DNA of 7,384 bases from an uncultured Saprospiraceae bacterium. GTDB lineage: Bacteria; Bacteroidota; Bacteroidia; Chitinophagales; Saprospiraceae. The DNA is taken from positions 1-7,384 of the forward strand of contig CALLAG010000011.1 in assembly GCA_938002705.1 (NCBI GenBank). The letters are read 5' to 3'. This document shows positions 1 to 6,079 of the stretch, one piece after another. The notes under the pieces were generated by a model, which worked only from the letters and a program-made list of their open reading frames with translations, had not been told where the DNA came from and searched no databases. The position numbers were made by a program, and so were the translations under genes. How positions within the stretch are numbered: position 1 is the first letter of the stretch; each line of letters starts with the position of its first letter.

Positions 1-437
1 TTAGCATCAGCGCCATGCTTAAAGAATGCATAAGAAGGTGTCACTATCAGTACTTTCTCATCTGGCTTACATATATAGCCGATCAAGCTGAACAGTGCTG
101 GAATTACGCCTTTGGCATAGACCAGCTGCTCTAAGTCTGGCTTCCATCCATATCTATCTACACACCACTTCTGAAATGCCAATGGATAAGCAGGATCAGC
201 AACCATAGAGTAACCCAGCAGTGGATGATCTAAGCGCTTCTTTATAGCACCGATAATCTCTGGCGCTATAGCAAATTCCATATCGGCTACACACATAGGG
301 ATGAAGTCAGCTTCCTTATACTTACCACTTAAGTCTACTTCTTTATCAAATAGATACCCTCGATAACCTGTCACGGACATGGCATTAGTACCTTCTCTAT
401 TGATGATTGTGCTAAAGTTGTATTTGTTAGATGCCAT
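1..437 (-). CDS. MalY/PatB-type PLP-dependent aminotransferase / C-S lyase, N-terminal part (cut by window edge)
   Basis: Reading the minus strand from the ATG at 437-435 gives 145 codons open to the window edge. Visible family features are V-A-D-M-E-F (residues 50-55; the MalY/PatB group usually has W-V-A-D-M-D-F), G-Y-S at 75-77, W-x-x-D-R-Y-G-W at 91-98 and a G-V-I-P-A-L segment near 110. These match the N-terminal half of fold-type I enzymes of the cystathionine beta-lyase MalY/PatB group. The PLP lysine would lie beyond the edge, so catalytic competence cannot be judged. Members either cleave C-S bonds of cystathionine or cysteine conjugates, or act as aminotransferases. An aromatic transamination role is possible because tyrA and DAHP synthase lie about 3.6 kb away, but it is on the other strand and not in their operon. 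The start context (A at -3, -5, -6) is good. No convincing promoter was found upstream. Confidence 0.85.
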   Translation of the reverse strand, partial: MASNKYNFSTIINREGTNAMSVTGYRGYLFDKEVDLSGKYKEADFIPMCVADMEFAIAPEIIGAIKKRLDHPLLGYSMVADPAYPLAFQKWCVDRYGWKPDLEQLVYAKGVIPALFSLIGYICKPDEKVLIVTPSYAFFKHGADA

Positions 438-557
438 ATTATTGTAAGATTATAATTAGGGTGACCTGATTAAGTGATTGATTCATGTTATGAATTATTA
501 GATCTCTTCAATACTTGAAATTACAATTTTATCGCCACACTGTAAGAGTCACTCATT

Positions 558-588
558 TTGTCTACTATCTTACATAATCATAGTTTTG
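558..588 (+). promoter_or_regulatory. Bacteroidota-type promoter for the FIST-kinase pair
   Basis: TTG at 558-560 (within a TTTTG) is followed after exactly 20 bases by TAGTTTTG at 581-588, a full match to the Bacteroidota -7 element TAnnTTTG with an appropriate -33 TTG. Transcription would begin near 592-596, leaving about 45 bases before the preferred ATG at 639. The same TTG-N20-TA spacing recurs before the tyrA leader and before the gene at 6983. Confidence 0.7.
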
Positions 589-638
589 ATAGAGTGTAGT
601 CTGATTTTAGCTATATGCAGATTAGAAAACATTATAAA

Positions 639-1775
639 ATGAGAGTCCAATCCTTTAACCTAAATACTGCTGACAGCATCGATTCTATTTGGCAGAGTTC
701 ACTGGAAGCAGATTTTAATCCTACACTTGCGATATGCTTTACTGATGCTTTGTTTGATTTTAGATATCTATCGGCTTTTCTTACGGCTAAGAATATAGAG
801 GTTATAGGCGCCACTACTTGCGGCGAGATTACTAATAACAAAGTATATGAGAAAAGTTGTTCTCTTCTTCTATTGGACATCGATAAAAAGTACTTTAAAA
901 TATTTATAGAAAAATTAGACGAAAAGGAAGAGCAAACATCTCAGAAAATTGCGCATAAAGCATTGGAGAAATTTTCTAAGCCAGCTATAATTACTTATGC
1001 CTCTAAGCTTGGTGTTAATGGAGATCGAGTTGTCAAAGGATTCAAGGATGTCTTAAATAATGATGTACCAATATTCGGAGGATTAGCGGGGGATAACTTT
1101 AAGAATGAAGAATTTACAGTTTTTCATAATTCTAATTATATGAATAGTGGATTGGTGGCGCTTATATTTGACAGAGATTTTGTTAGAGTGGCAGGAAAAG
1201 CTTTCAGTGGATGGCAGCCATTAGGTAAGACACATATAGCTACTAAGGTAGATGGTAATATACTATCGGAGATAGATGGGGTGCCGGCTCTGGATTTATT
1301 TATTGAGTATTTTGGCATCGAAAGATCAGGTACTGTAGATGATATGCCACTAGAACAGATACCAGGTATGTATCCAATTAAAGTAATCAATGATCCCAAT
1401 AGAGAATATATGAGATCACCACTGTTTTATGATAAGGTGAACAAGTCTCTAATTTTGGCAGGAGAAATACAGCAAGGTGATAAGATCAAATTCTGTCCTA
1501 TGCCTGATATTGATACGGTACAGGATACGGTAGATTATTTTGAGTCTTATTCTAAGTCATTGACTGATGTGGATGCGATTATGATTAATTCTTGCGCTGG
1601 TAGGAAAATGTCATTCGGACCGATGATGGATAAGGAAGTAGGAGATATATATCAGTTATGGAATAAGCCCACTATTGGATTTATGGCATTGGGAGAAATC
1701 GGTAGTAATACTGACGATAGTGAATGTAACTTTCATAATGTGACACTTAGTCTTGTTACATTGACAGAAATATAA
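639..1775 (+). CDS. FIST-domain signal transduction protein (FIST_N + FIST_C)
   Basis: A 378-residue soluble protein with no signal peptide or membrane segment. The FIST_N half (about 25-195) carries I-G-A-T-T-C-G-E-I at 56-64 and G-G-L-A-G-D at 147-152. The FIST_C half carries D-G-x-x-A-L-D-L-F around 208-220, then N-S-C-A-G-R, a G-E-I segment and a terminal N-F-H-N-V-T strand, all typical of the family. FIST is a predicted ligand-sensing domain (small molecules, possibly amino acids) found in bacterial signalling proteins; the ligand here is unknown. The stop lies 9 bases before a histidine kinase, so this is probably the sensory partner of that kinase, with sensor and kinase on separate chains. 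The ATG at 639 is preferred over an in-frame ATG at 615 because it has A at -3 and -10 to -13 and begins directly at the first beta strand. The 615 start would add eight residues. Confidence 0.85.
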   Translation: MRVQSFNLNTADSIDSIWQSSLEADFNPTLAICFTDALFDFRYLSAFLTAKNIEVIGATTCGEITNNKVYEKSCSLLLLDIDKKYFKIFIEKLDEKEEQTSQKIAHKALEKFSKPAIITYASKLGVNGDRVVKGFKDVLNNDVPIFGGLAGDNFKNEEFTVFHNSNYMNSGLVALIFDRDFVRVAGKAFSGWQPLGKTHIATKVDGNILSEIDGVPALDLFIEYFGIERSGTVDDMPLEQIPGMYPIKVINDPNREYMRSPLFYDKVNKSLILAGEIQQGDKIKFCPMPDIDTVQDTVDYFESYSKSLTDVDAIMINSCAGRKMSFGPMMDKEVGDIYQLWNKPTIGFMALGEIGSNTDDSECNFHNVTLSLVTLTEI

Positions 1776-1784
1776 TAGAATAAC

Positions 1785-2681
1785 TTGCTTGCTAAGGATC
1801 AAATAATTGAGTGGATTAAAGATTCAGATTTATCTGATGGTCAATCTAAGGCTATAGCTGATTTTTTAGATGCAGCTGATAAGAACGATAATCTTCAGAA
1901 ATTCCAAATCAAAAGACTGAAAGAAAATCTTAAGATCAATACGAGATTTTTAGACAAAGCAGTCCAAGACTTGGAGAAGACTGTGATACTTCTCAAAGCC
2001 TCTAACAGTCAGCTGAGTAACTTCGTGAAAGTATCATCTCATGACCTCAAATCTCCACTTCGTTCTATAAGTAGCTTCTCAGGGCTTCTTCTCAAAATGC
2101 TCGATGGTAAACTCAATGATAAAGAGGAAAGCTACTTTCAGATAATAGAAAAAAGTGCTAAGTCAATGTCTCAATTAATTGATGACTTACTCATCTACAC
2201 AAAATTAAATGCAGAACATCTTAATGTCGATAATTATGGGTTAGAAATATTGTTAAGTGATGTACTCCAAAACTTAAACTTTGACATTAGTAGTAACAAT
2301 GTAATAGTAGAGAATAATATGGAACACATTAATCTTGATTGTGATGCCATAAAATTTAAACAACTACTACAGAACCTGATCAGTAATGCGATAAAATTTT
2401 CTACCTATGGTGATAATCAGGCACATATAATTCTGGAATCTTTTAATCATCCGCAAGAGTGGCAGTTTACTATAAGTGATAATGGAATAGGCATTGATAA
2501 AAGCTTCAGAAACGATGTGTTCGGAGAATTCACTAAGCTCAATGGTAATGACTTTGAAGGGACAGGCATAGGTCTAAGCATATGCAAGAAAATTGTAGAC
2601 AAACATAGAGGCCGCATATGGATAGAACCCAAAGATGAAGTCGGAACGAAGATTGCTTTTACGATAGCTAAGAATCTGTAA
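1785..2681 (+). CDS. Soluble sensor histidine kinase (HisKA + HATPase_c), TTG start
   Basis: A 298-residue cytoplasmic histidine kinase. Residues 1-75 are helical and probably coiled coil, with no PAS, GAF or membrane segment. The HisKA phosphoacceptor is H86 in S-S-H-D-L-K-S-P-L-R, followed by the second helix ending near D133-D134-L-L-x-Y. The ATP-binding domain shows an N box (N197 and N201 in Q-N-L-I-S-N-A-I-K-F-S), a G1 box (D232-N-G-I-G236) and a G2 box (G259-T-G-I-G-L264), so all catalytic elements are present. The H box resembles that of phytochrome-like kinases. No ATG occurs in frame before the H box, so TTG at 1785, 9 bases after the FIST stop, is the likely start. Co-transcription with the FIST gene is strongly implied. 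No response regulator lies in the window, so the phosphotransfer target is unknown. Confidence 0.9.
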   Translation: MLAKDQIIEWIKDSDLSDGQSKAIADFLDAADKNDNLQKFQIKRLKENLKINTRFLDKAVQDLEKTVILLKASNSQLSNFVKVSSHDLKSPLRSISSFSGLLLKMLDGKLNDKEESYFQIIEKSAKSMSQLIDDLLIYTKLNAEHLNVDNYGLEILLSDVLQNLNFDISSNNVIVENNMEHINLDCDAIKFKQLLQNLISNAIKFSTYGDNQAHIILESFNHPQEWQFTISDNGIGIDKSFRNDVFGEFTKLNGNDFEGTGIGLSICKKIVDKHRGRIWIEPKDEVGTKIAFTIAKNL

Positions 2682-2741
2682 GCTATTCTTAGAATAATAT
2701 TCCTACCTTACTCTTCTATAAAAAAAAGCGAATTATCTTCC

Positions 2742-3098
2742 TTACTCAGGAGCACCATCTGCCAGCCACTGATCTATCTTAGAGATCGTACAATCATTGA
2801 GCTTAGAAGCACCTCTTGGCATAGGACTAAAGCCACTTTCATGATTGATGGACCCAGATATTCTGTTTCTGGGTATTTCTATAAGTACATCATCGTAATT
2901 AGCTAAGCTGAATGTGCTTGTTGCACTTGCATTATGACATGCTGCAGTATTGGCGCATGAGCTATTGAATATGGCAGCTATCTCGTTAGTATATGTCAGT
3001 CCGGTAGTCTCACAAGTCATAGGTTCTTCCATATCGCTTGTACATGCTATGAGGCATGATAAGAGGATGATCGTTCCGACTATGATATATCTGTTCAT
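2742..3098 (-). CDS. Small lipoprotein with cytochrome-c-like domain and atypical CX5CH motif
   Basis: A 118-residue protein with a lipoprotein signal: N-R near the terminus, a hydrophobic stretch at 5-17 and a lipobox L-I-A-C with C19 as the acylated cysteine. The mature part follows the layout of small cytochrome-c-like domains found in Bacteroidota and Planctomycetes: Y-T-N-E-I-A-A-I-F then Cys-Cys-His (C48, C54, H55), then F-S-L-A-N-Y-D-D-V, M-P at 93-94, and a C-terminal helix ending W-L-A-D-G-A-P. The spacing is C-x5-C-H instead of the classical C-x2-C-H, so covalent haem binding is uncertain. C29 and C103 could form a disulphide. M93 is placed like a distal haem ligand. The ATG at 3098 has an ideal A-rich context. 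It probably sits in an outer or inner membrane leaflet facing the periplasm or surface; function is unknown. Confidence 0.72.
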   Translation of the reverse strand: MNRYIIVGTIILLSCLIACTSDMEEPMTCETTGLTYTNEIAAIFNSSCANTAACHNASATSTFSLANYDDVLIEIPRNRISGSINHESGFSPMPRGASKLNDCTISKIDQWLADGAPE

Positions 3099-3117
3099 AA
3101 TTTTATAAGTTTATGGT

Positions 3118-3804
3118 GTGAAGCTATGGATTACTTTCTTAAGAACGATATTAATATCTATTATATTGATATCAGCGTTATCCTTGTCAGGTCAGATGAT
3201 GAAAGGGCAAAAGTCACTATCTTTTTATTCAGGATTTATTAATCCTGAGCCATTCACCTTTAGCATATTTACATTCTCTGGAGCTGGTAATCCTTCACCT
3301 TCTGCTAATGTAAGTTTTAATTATGCTGCCACTGATAGGATTACTATAGGCCCATTTGCAAGTTACTACAGAGTTAATGCAGATTATAGTAACTCTGTAG
3401 ATCAATACGCTCTGTTATTAGATTCAGAAGATTTTAATCAGCTTGTAGATGGATTAGGATGCATTGTATTAGGAGATTGTAATCCTGCAATGGTATCAGA
3501 GCGTATATCAGTTTTTACTATAGGTATGAAAGGTACTATAACACGTAATATTATTAAGGAAGTAGAGACGTATCTTTCCATGCACTTAGGGTACAGTATT
3601 CATAAGAGAGAAGCGATCGTAGATGCTATATTAGAATCCGAGGTGGATCAACTTGATCTTGGAGTTGAGGTACCTACAGTATTGTATTTTACAAGTGTGG
3701 GTCTTAGGAAGTTTATTAGTCACAAGTATGCCTTATTCGGAGAGTTTGGATATGGTAATAGTCATCTGGTGACCATAGGGATAACGATGCGATTAGGATA
3801 TTAA
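3118..3804 (+). CDS. Secreted outer-membrane beta-barrel-like protein, function unknown
   Basis: A 228-residue protein beginning with a clear signal peptide: K2 and R9, a hydrophobic core at about 10-22, and a likely cleavage after S-L-S-G-Q near residue 26. The mature chain is rich in alternating hydrophobic/aromatic strands (for example V-S-F-N-Y, T-I-G-P-F-A-S-Y-Y, Y-L-S-M-H-L-G-Y, Y-A-L-F-G-E-F-G-Y) and ends in a strand with terminal Tyr (I-T-M-R-L-G-Y), typical of outer-membrane barrels. A probable surface loop or plug holds C115 and C121. It resembles small PorT/OmpW-sized barrels of Bacteroidota but I do not recognise a specific family. The GTG at 3118 is the first start after an in-frame TAA at 3106 and is needed for the signal peptide, though its context (G at -3) is poor. 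The next ATG is after the signal. Confidence 0.65.
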   Translation: MKLWITFLRTILISIILISALSLSGQMMKGQKSLSFYSGFINPEPFTFSIFTFSGAGNPSPSANVSFNYAATDRITIGPFASYYRVNADYSNSVDQYALLLDSEDFNQLVDGLGCIVLGDCNPAMVSERISVFTIGMKGTITRNIIKEVETYLSMHLGYSIHKREAIVDAILESEVDQLDLGVEVPTVLYFTSVGLRKFISHKYALFGEFGYGNSHLVTIGITMRLGY

Positions 3805-3917
3805 TATGCTAAGTATCTTCTATGGATTATGCATATATCTACTACATTAAAGTATTAAGTATACTTCCCAAACTAATATTAGCTAGTCTATTAGATTTAA
3901 TTTTAATTGGTAATTTC

Positions 3918-3948
3918 TTGTTACTATTCAATAAAGGGACTATGTTTG
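3918..3948 (+). promoter_or_regulatory. Promoter of the tyrA leader (TTG-N20-TATGTTTG)
   Basis: TTG at 3918-3920 and TATGTTTG at 3941-3948 are separated by 20 bases, a full match to the Bacteroidota -33/-7 consensus. Transcription should begin only about 4-8 bases beyond the -7 element, roughly 3952-3956, just before the leader peptide ATG at 3957. The upstream gene ends at 3804, so the tyrA unit has its own promoter. It lies inside a longer open frame (3822-4019), which argues that the long frame is not the real gene. Confidence 0.72.
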
Positions 3949-3956
3949 AAGTACAA

Positions 3957-4019
3957 ATGAATAATACAAAGACATATTTTACTTGGAGCTATTTCTATTA
4001 CGAGCGTAATGGACTCTAA
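3957..4019 (+). CDS. Aromatic-rich leader peptide of the tyrA-aroF attenuator (20 aa)
   Basis: A 20-codon ORF directly downstream of the promoter. Residues 7-15 read Y-F-T-W-S-Y-F-Y-Y: four Tyr, two Phe and one Trp in nine codons, ending in a tandem TAT-TAC pair at 3996-4001. This composition before a terminator and an aromatic biosynthesis operon is the hallmark of a regulatory leader peptide, as in the enterobacterial trp, phe and his leaders. The codons overlap the 5' arm of one hairpin (3994-4001), and the last codons plus the first base of the stop form the 5' arm of the antiterminator (4011-4017). A ribosome finishing at the stop codon therefore masks the antiterminator. The peptide itself probably has no function. 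The ATG lies only a few bases from the predicted transcript start, so translation may be leaderless or nearly so. An in-frame ATG at 3942 lies within the -7 element and should not be transcribed. Confidence 0.82.
   Translation: MNNTKTYFTWSYFYYERNGL
3994..4013 (+). promoter_or_regulatory. Attenuator hairpin 1:2 (protector/pause hairpin)
   Basis: Bases 3994-4001 (TCTATTAC) pair with 4006-4013 (GTAATGGA) around loop GAGC: eight pairs, one of them a G-T wobble. The 5' arm contains the tandem Tyr codons. The 3' arm shares 4011-4013 with the antiterminator, so the two cannot coexist. When no ribosome covers the 5' arm this hairpin would sequester part of region 2 and favour termination. Confidence 0.6.
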
Positions 4020-4059
4020 GTTGGTGTGTATATAATTATAAAATCAAATTAAAGAGTCC
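4011..4059 (+). promoter_or_regulatory. Antiterminator stem (2:3) of the tyrA attenuator
   Basis: GGACTCT at 4011-4017 is perfectly complementary to AGAGTCC at 4053-4059. The helix can continue inwards: 4018-4019 with 4049-4050 after a two-base bulge, then 4021-4025 with 4043-4047 after a 1x1 mismatch, leaving a loop at 4026-4042. Bases 4053-4059 are also in the 5' arm of the terminator, so forming this stem prevents termination. It would form when a ribosome stalls at the Tyr/Phe codons at 3990-3998, leaving 4011 onward free. Confidence 0.75.
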
Positions 4060-4082
4060 GGAATTTATTTCGGACTTTTTTT
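4051..4082 (+). terminator. Intrinsic terminator (3:4) upstream of tyrA, acting as attenuator
   Basis: AGTCCG at 4055-4060 pairs with CGGACT at 4071-4076. Inner pairs 4061-4063 with 4068-4070 leave loop TTTA (4064-4067), and outer pairs 4051-4054 match into the T tract (one G-T wobble). The 13-pair hairpin runs straight into seven T at 4076-4082. It lies 31 bases after the leader peptide stop and 21 bases before the preferred tyrA start. It shares its 5' arm with the antiterminator, so it is conditional, not just the end of the upstream gene. Confidence 0.88.
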
Positions 4083-4103
4083 ATGGGTATAAGTCAGAAT
4101 ATT

Positions 4104-4976
4104 ATGAAGATAGCAGTTATAGGATTAGGACTCATAGGAGGGTCGATAGCCAAAGAAATCAAAACGCGATCTCTCGGAACTATCTCCGTAATAGGTGTAG
4201 ACCGAAGTGAAAAACATGCTAATAGAGCCTTAGAATTAGGACTTGTAGAAGGTATTGTAGAACTGGAAGAGGCGCTTGCTGTTGCTGATATTTTTATAGT
4301 AGCCGTACCAGTTAATGTTATCGAGAATCTACTACCGCAATTATTAGATGGTATTAATTCTCAGCAAGTCATTGTCGATGTGGGTTCTACTAAAGGTGAT
4401 ATATGTGAGAGTATAAGTAGTCACCCAATGAGACGTAGGTTCGTAGCGGCACATCCGCTAGCAGGTACAGAGTTCTCAGGTCCTGATGCCGCGATCATGA
4501 ATCTATTCAGCGGTAAGAAAAATATCATCTGTGAGAAAGATAAAAGTGATGAAGACGCTATTGCGCAAGCATTAAAGATATTCGACTTTTTAGGTATGAA
4601 TACAATATACTTAGACCCGTCAGAGCATGACAAGCATATGGCATTTGTGTCACATCTATCGCATGTGATATCATTTGCGCTAAGCCATACGGTCTTAGAT
4701 ATAGAGAAAGATGAGAAGCAGATATTTAATCTGGCTAGCACAGGATTTGCTTCTACTGCGAGATTAGCGAAGTGTAACCCTGTTACATGGACTGCGATAT
4801 TTGAGAAAAATCCTAAGTATCTTTCTGAAGCGATCGGTGCTTACATCACACATCTGCAACATTACAAAAAATTAGTGGACAACAATAACTGGAAAGGTAT
4901 GCATGATGCTATAAGCCAATCCAATGAAATCTCCCGTGTATTAGACGGTATAAAACTTAACGCTACAAAAGCATAA
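4104..4976 (+). CDS. tyrA: Prephenate dehydrogenase
   Basis: Oxidatively decarboxylates prephenate to 4-hydroxyphenylpyruvate, the committed step to tyrosine. The 290-residue protein opens with a Rossmann motif G7-L-G-L-I-G12-G-S. D33 at the end of the second beta strand suggests NAD rather than NADP. Family active-site motifs follow: H-P-L-A-G-T-E at 117-123 and S-H-L-S-H at 183-187, then T-A-R-L-A with the substrate-binding arginine. There is no ACT domain, so direct feedback by tyrosine is not evident and control may rest on the upstream attenuator. ATG 4104 is preferred over the in-frame ATG at 4083: 4083 touches the terminator T tract and has T at -3 and -6, while 4104 has A at -3, -6, -12 and -13 and starts at the first strand, as in other TyrA proteins. 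The next gene begins 10 bases after the stop, so the two form an operon. Confidence 0.95.
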   Translation: MKIAVIGLGLIGGSIAKEIKTRSLGTISVIGVDRSEKHANRALELGLVEGIVELEEALAVADIFIVAVPVNVIENLLPQLLDGINSQQVIVDVGSTKGDICESISSHPMRRRFVAAHPLAGTEFSGPDAAIMNLFSGKKNIICEKDKSDEDAIAQALKIFDFLGMNTIYLDPSEHDKHMAFVSHLSHVISFALSHTVLDIEKDEKQIFNLASTGFASTARLAKCNPVTWTAIFEKNPKYLSEAIGAYITHLQHYKKLVDNNNWKGMHDAISQSNEISRVLDGIKLNATKA

Positions 4977-4986
4977 AATTAAAATA

Positions 4987-6072
4987 ATGGAAACAACAGA
5001 GACTAATAATAGAGTGACATGGCTCACTAAAGAAAAAAGACCTATCGTCATAGCAGGACCTTGTAGTGCTGAGTCAGAAGAACAAGTGATGGAGACAGCT
5101 CATAGACTTAAGGCTACAACTAAGTCTGATATATATAGAGCTGGGATATGGAAGCCGCGTACATCACCTGGAAGCTTCGAGGGTGTAGGCGTTGTAGGAT
5201 TACCTTGGCTTAAGCGTGTCAAAGACGAGACAGGATTTCCCGTTACTGTAGAAGTGGCCAAAGCAAAGCATGTAGAATTGTGCTTAGAGTTTGGTATTGA
5301 TATACTATGGATAGGGGCTCGTACCACTGTTAATCCATTCGCGGTACAAGAGATAGCGGATGCACTCAAAGGGGTAGATATACCAGTCCTTGTCAAGAAT
5401 CCTATTAATCCCGATCTCGCATTATGGATAGGAGGTGTCGAGAGATTAAAAAAAGCGGGTATAAAAGAAATAGGAGCGATACACAGAGGTTTCTCTAATC
5501 TCGGCGAAAAATACTACCGCAACAGACCACAGTGGCAGATAGCGATAGACTTCATGAGACGTATGCCAGATGTACCTATGATCTGTGACCCAAGTCATAT
5601 ATGCGGTCGTCGTGATATCTTACAAGAAGTCAGTCAGAAAGCCATGGACTTAGATTATGATGGACTGATGATAGAAAGCCACATAGATCCTGATAATGCA
5701 TGGAGTGATGCTAAGCAACAGATAACGCCAGAAGTCTTCGGTACGATGATCACAGAGATGAAATTACGTCATGACTATGAAGACAACAGAGCACTGCAAA
5801 GTGACTTAGACAGGTTGAGAGCAGTCATTGGACATATAGACGATGAGATCATTAACCTACTATCTAATAGGATGAATGCTGCCAGAGAAATAGGCCAATA
5901 CAAGAAAGAAAATAATATGACCATCTATCAGAATAAGAGATGGAATGAGATCATAGACCGAGCAAAGACACAGGCTTCTAAATCCGGCTTAAGCGAAGAA
6001 TTTATCATTAGATATATCAAAGCGGTGCATGATGAGAGTATTGATCAGCAAGAAAAGGTGTATAAGGAATAG
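4987..6072 (+). CDS. aroF: Bifunctional DAHP synthase / chorismate mutase (C-terminal CM fusion)
   Basis: A 361-residue fusion. Residues about 15-250 are a type I-beta DAHP synthase condensing phosphoenolpyruvate and erythrose 4-phosphate, the first step of the shikimate pathway. Seen motifs: G-P-C-S-A-E at 24-29, K-P-R-T-S-P at 56-61, G-A-R-T-T at 110-114, V-K-N-P at 136-139, H-R-G at 166-168, D-P-S-H at 201-204 and I-E-S-H at 229-232. The expected metal ligands C26, H204, E230 and D241 are present. Residues about 268-350 are an AroQ-type chorismate mutase with R278, R295, K306 and R318 in the expected pattern, making prephenate for the tyrA product. In related Bacteroidota fusions the mutase domain is reported to let prephenate inhibit the synthase; that is inferred here by family. 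It is translated 10 bases after tyrA. No terminator is visible in the 56 bases before the next gene. The symbol aroF is conventional for the synthase half. Confidence 0.95.
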   Translation: METTETNNRVTWLTKEKRPIVIAGPCSAESEEQVMETAHRLKATTKSDIYRAGIWKPRTSPGSFEGVGVVGLPWLKRVKDETGFPVTVEVAKAKHVELCLEFGIDILWIGARTTVNPFAVQEIADALKGVDIPVLVKNPINPDLALWIGGVERLKKAGIKEIGAIHRGFSNLGEKYYRNRPQWQIAIDFMRRMPDVPMICDPSHICGRRDILQEVSQKAMDLDYDGLMIESHIDPDNAWSDAKQQITPEVFGTMITEMKLRHDYEDNRALQSDLDRLRAVIGHIDDEIINLLSNRMNAAREIGQYKKENNMTIYQNKRWNEIIDRAKTQASKSGLSEEFIIRYIKAVHDESIDQQEKVYKE

Positions 6073-6079
6073 GGCTGAT

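Noticed and set aside
514..521. Minus-strand TAAAATTG as a -7 element for the MalY/PatB gene
   Set aside because: One mismatch to consensus, no TTG at the right spacing, and about 75 bases from the start; not supported.
632..880. Minus-strand open frames inside the FIST gene, and similar antisense frames in other genes
   Set aside because: They lie antisense to genes with clear family motifs and have no recognisable domains; they are shadows.
2682..2705. Hairpin GAAT-AAT-ATTC after the histidine kinase stop
   Set aside because: Four AT-rich pairs and no following T tract; no terminator can be assigned to the FIST-kinase unit.
2720..2741. Possible minus-strand terminator after the lipoprotein gene (run of eight T on the minus strand)
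   Set aside because: The T run is real, but the preceding stem is only about six pairs including two wobbles (AGGAAG with CTTTTT), too weak to call.
3850..3866. Inverted repeat AAGTAT-TAAGT-ATACTT after the barrel gene
   Set aside because: A short all-AT stem with no T tract; not a credible terminator.
3822..4019. A 65-codon open frame with its own Tyr-rich beginning (M-D-Y-A-Y-I-Y-Y) ending in the aromatic leader sequence
   Set aside because: The consensus promoter lies inside it at 3918-3948, so most of it would not be on the tyrA transcript; an open frame of this size is expected by chance in AT-rich DNA. Only the last 20 codons fit the attenuator. The extra Tyr codons are probably coincidence, although readthrough from the barrel gene could expose them.
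4020..4104. T-box riboswitch or other RNA riboswitch upstream of tyrA
   Set aside because: No T-box consensus or specifier loop, and the leader is too short. A translated aromatic-rich ORF explains the terminator and antiterminator better.
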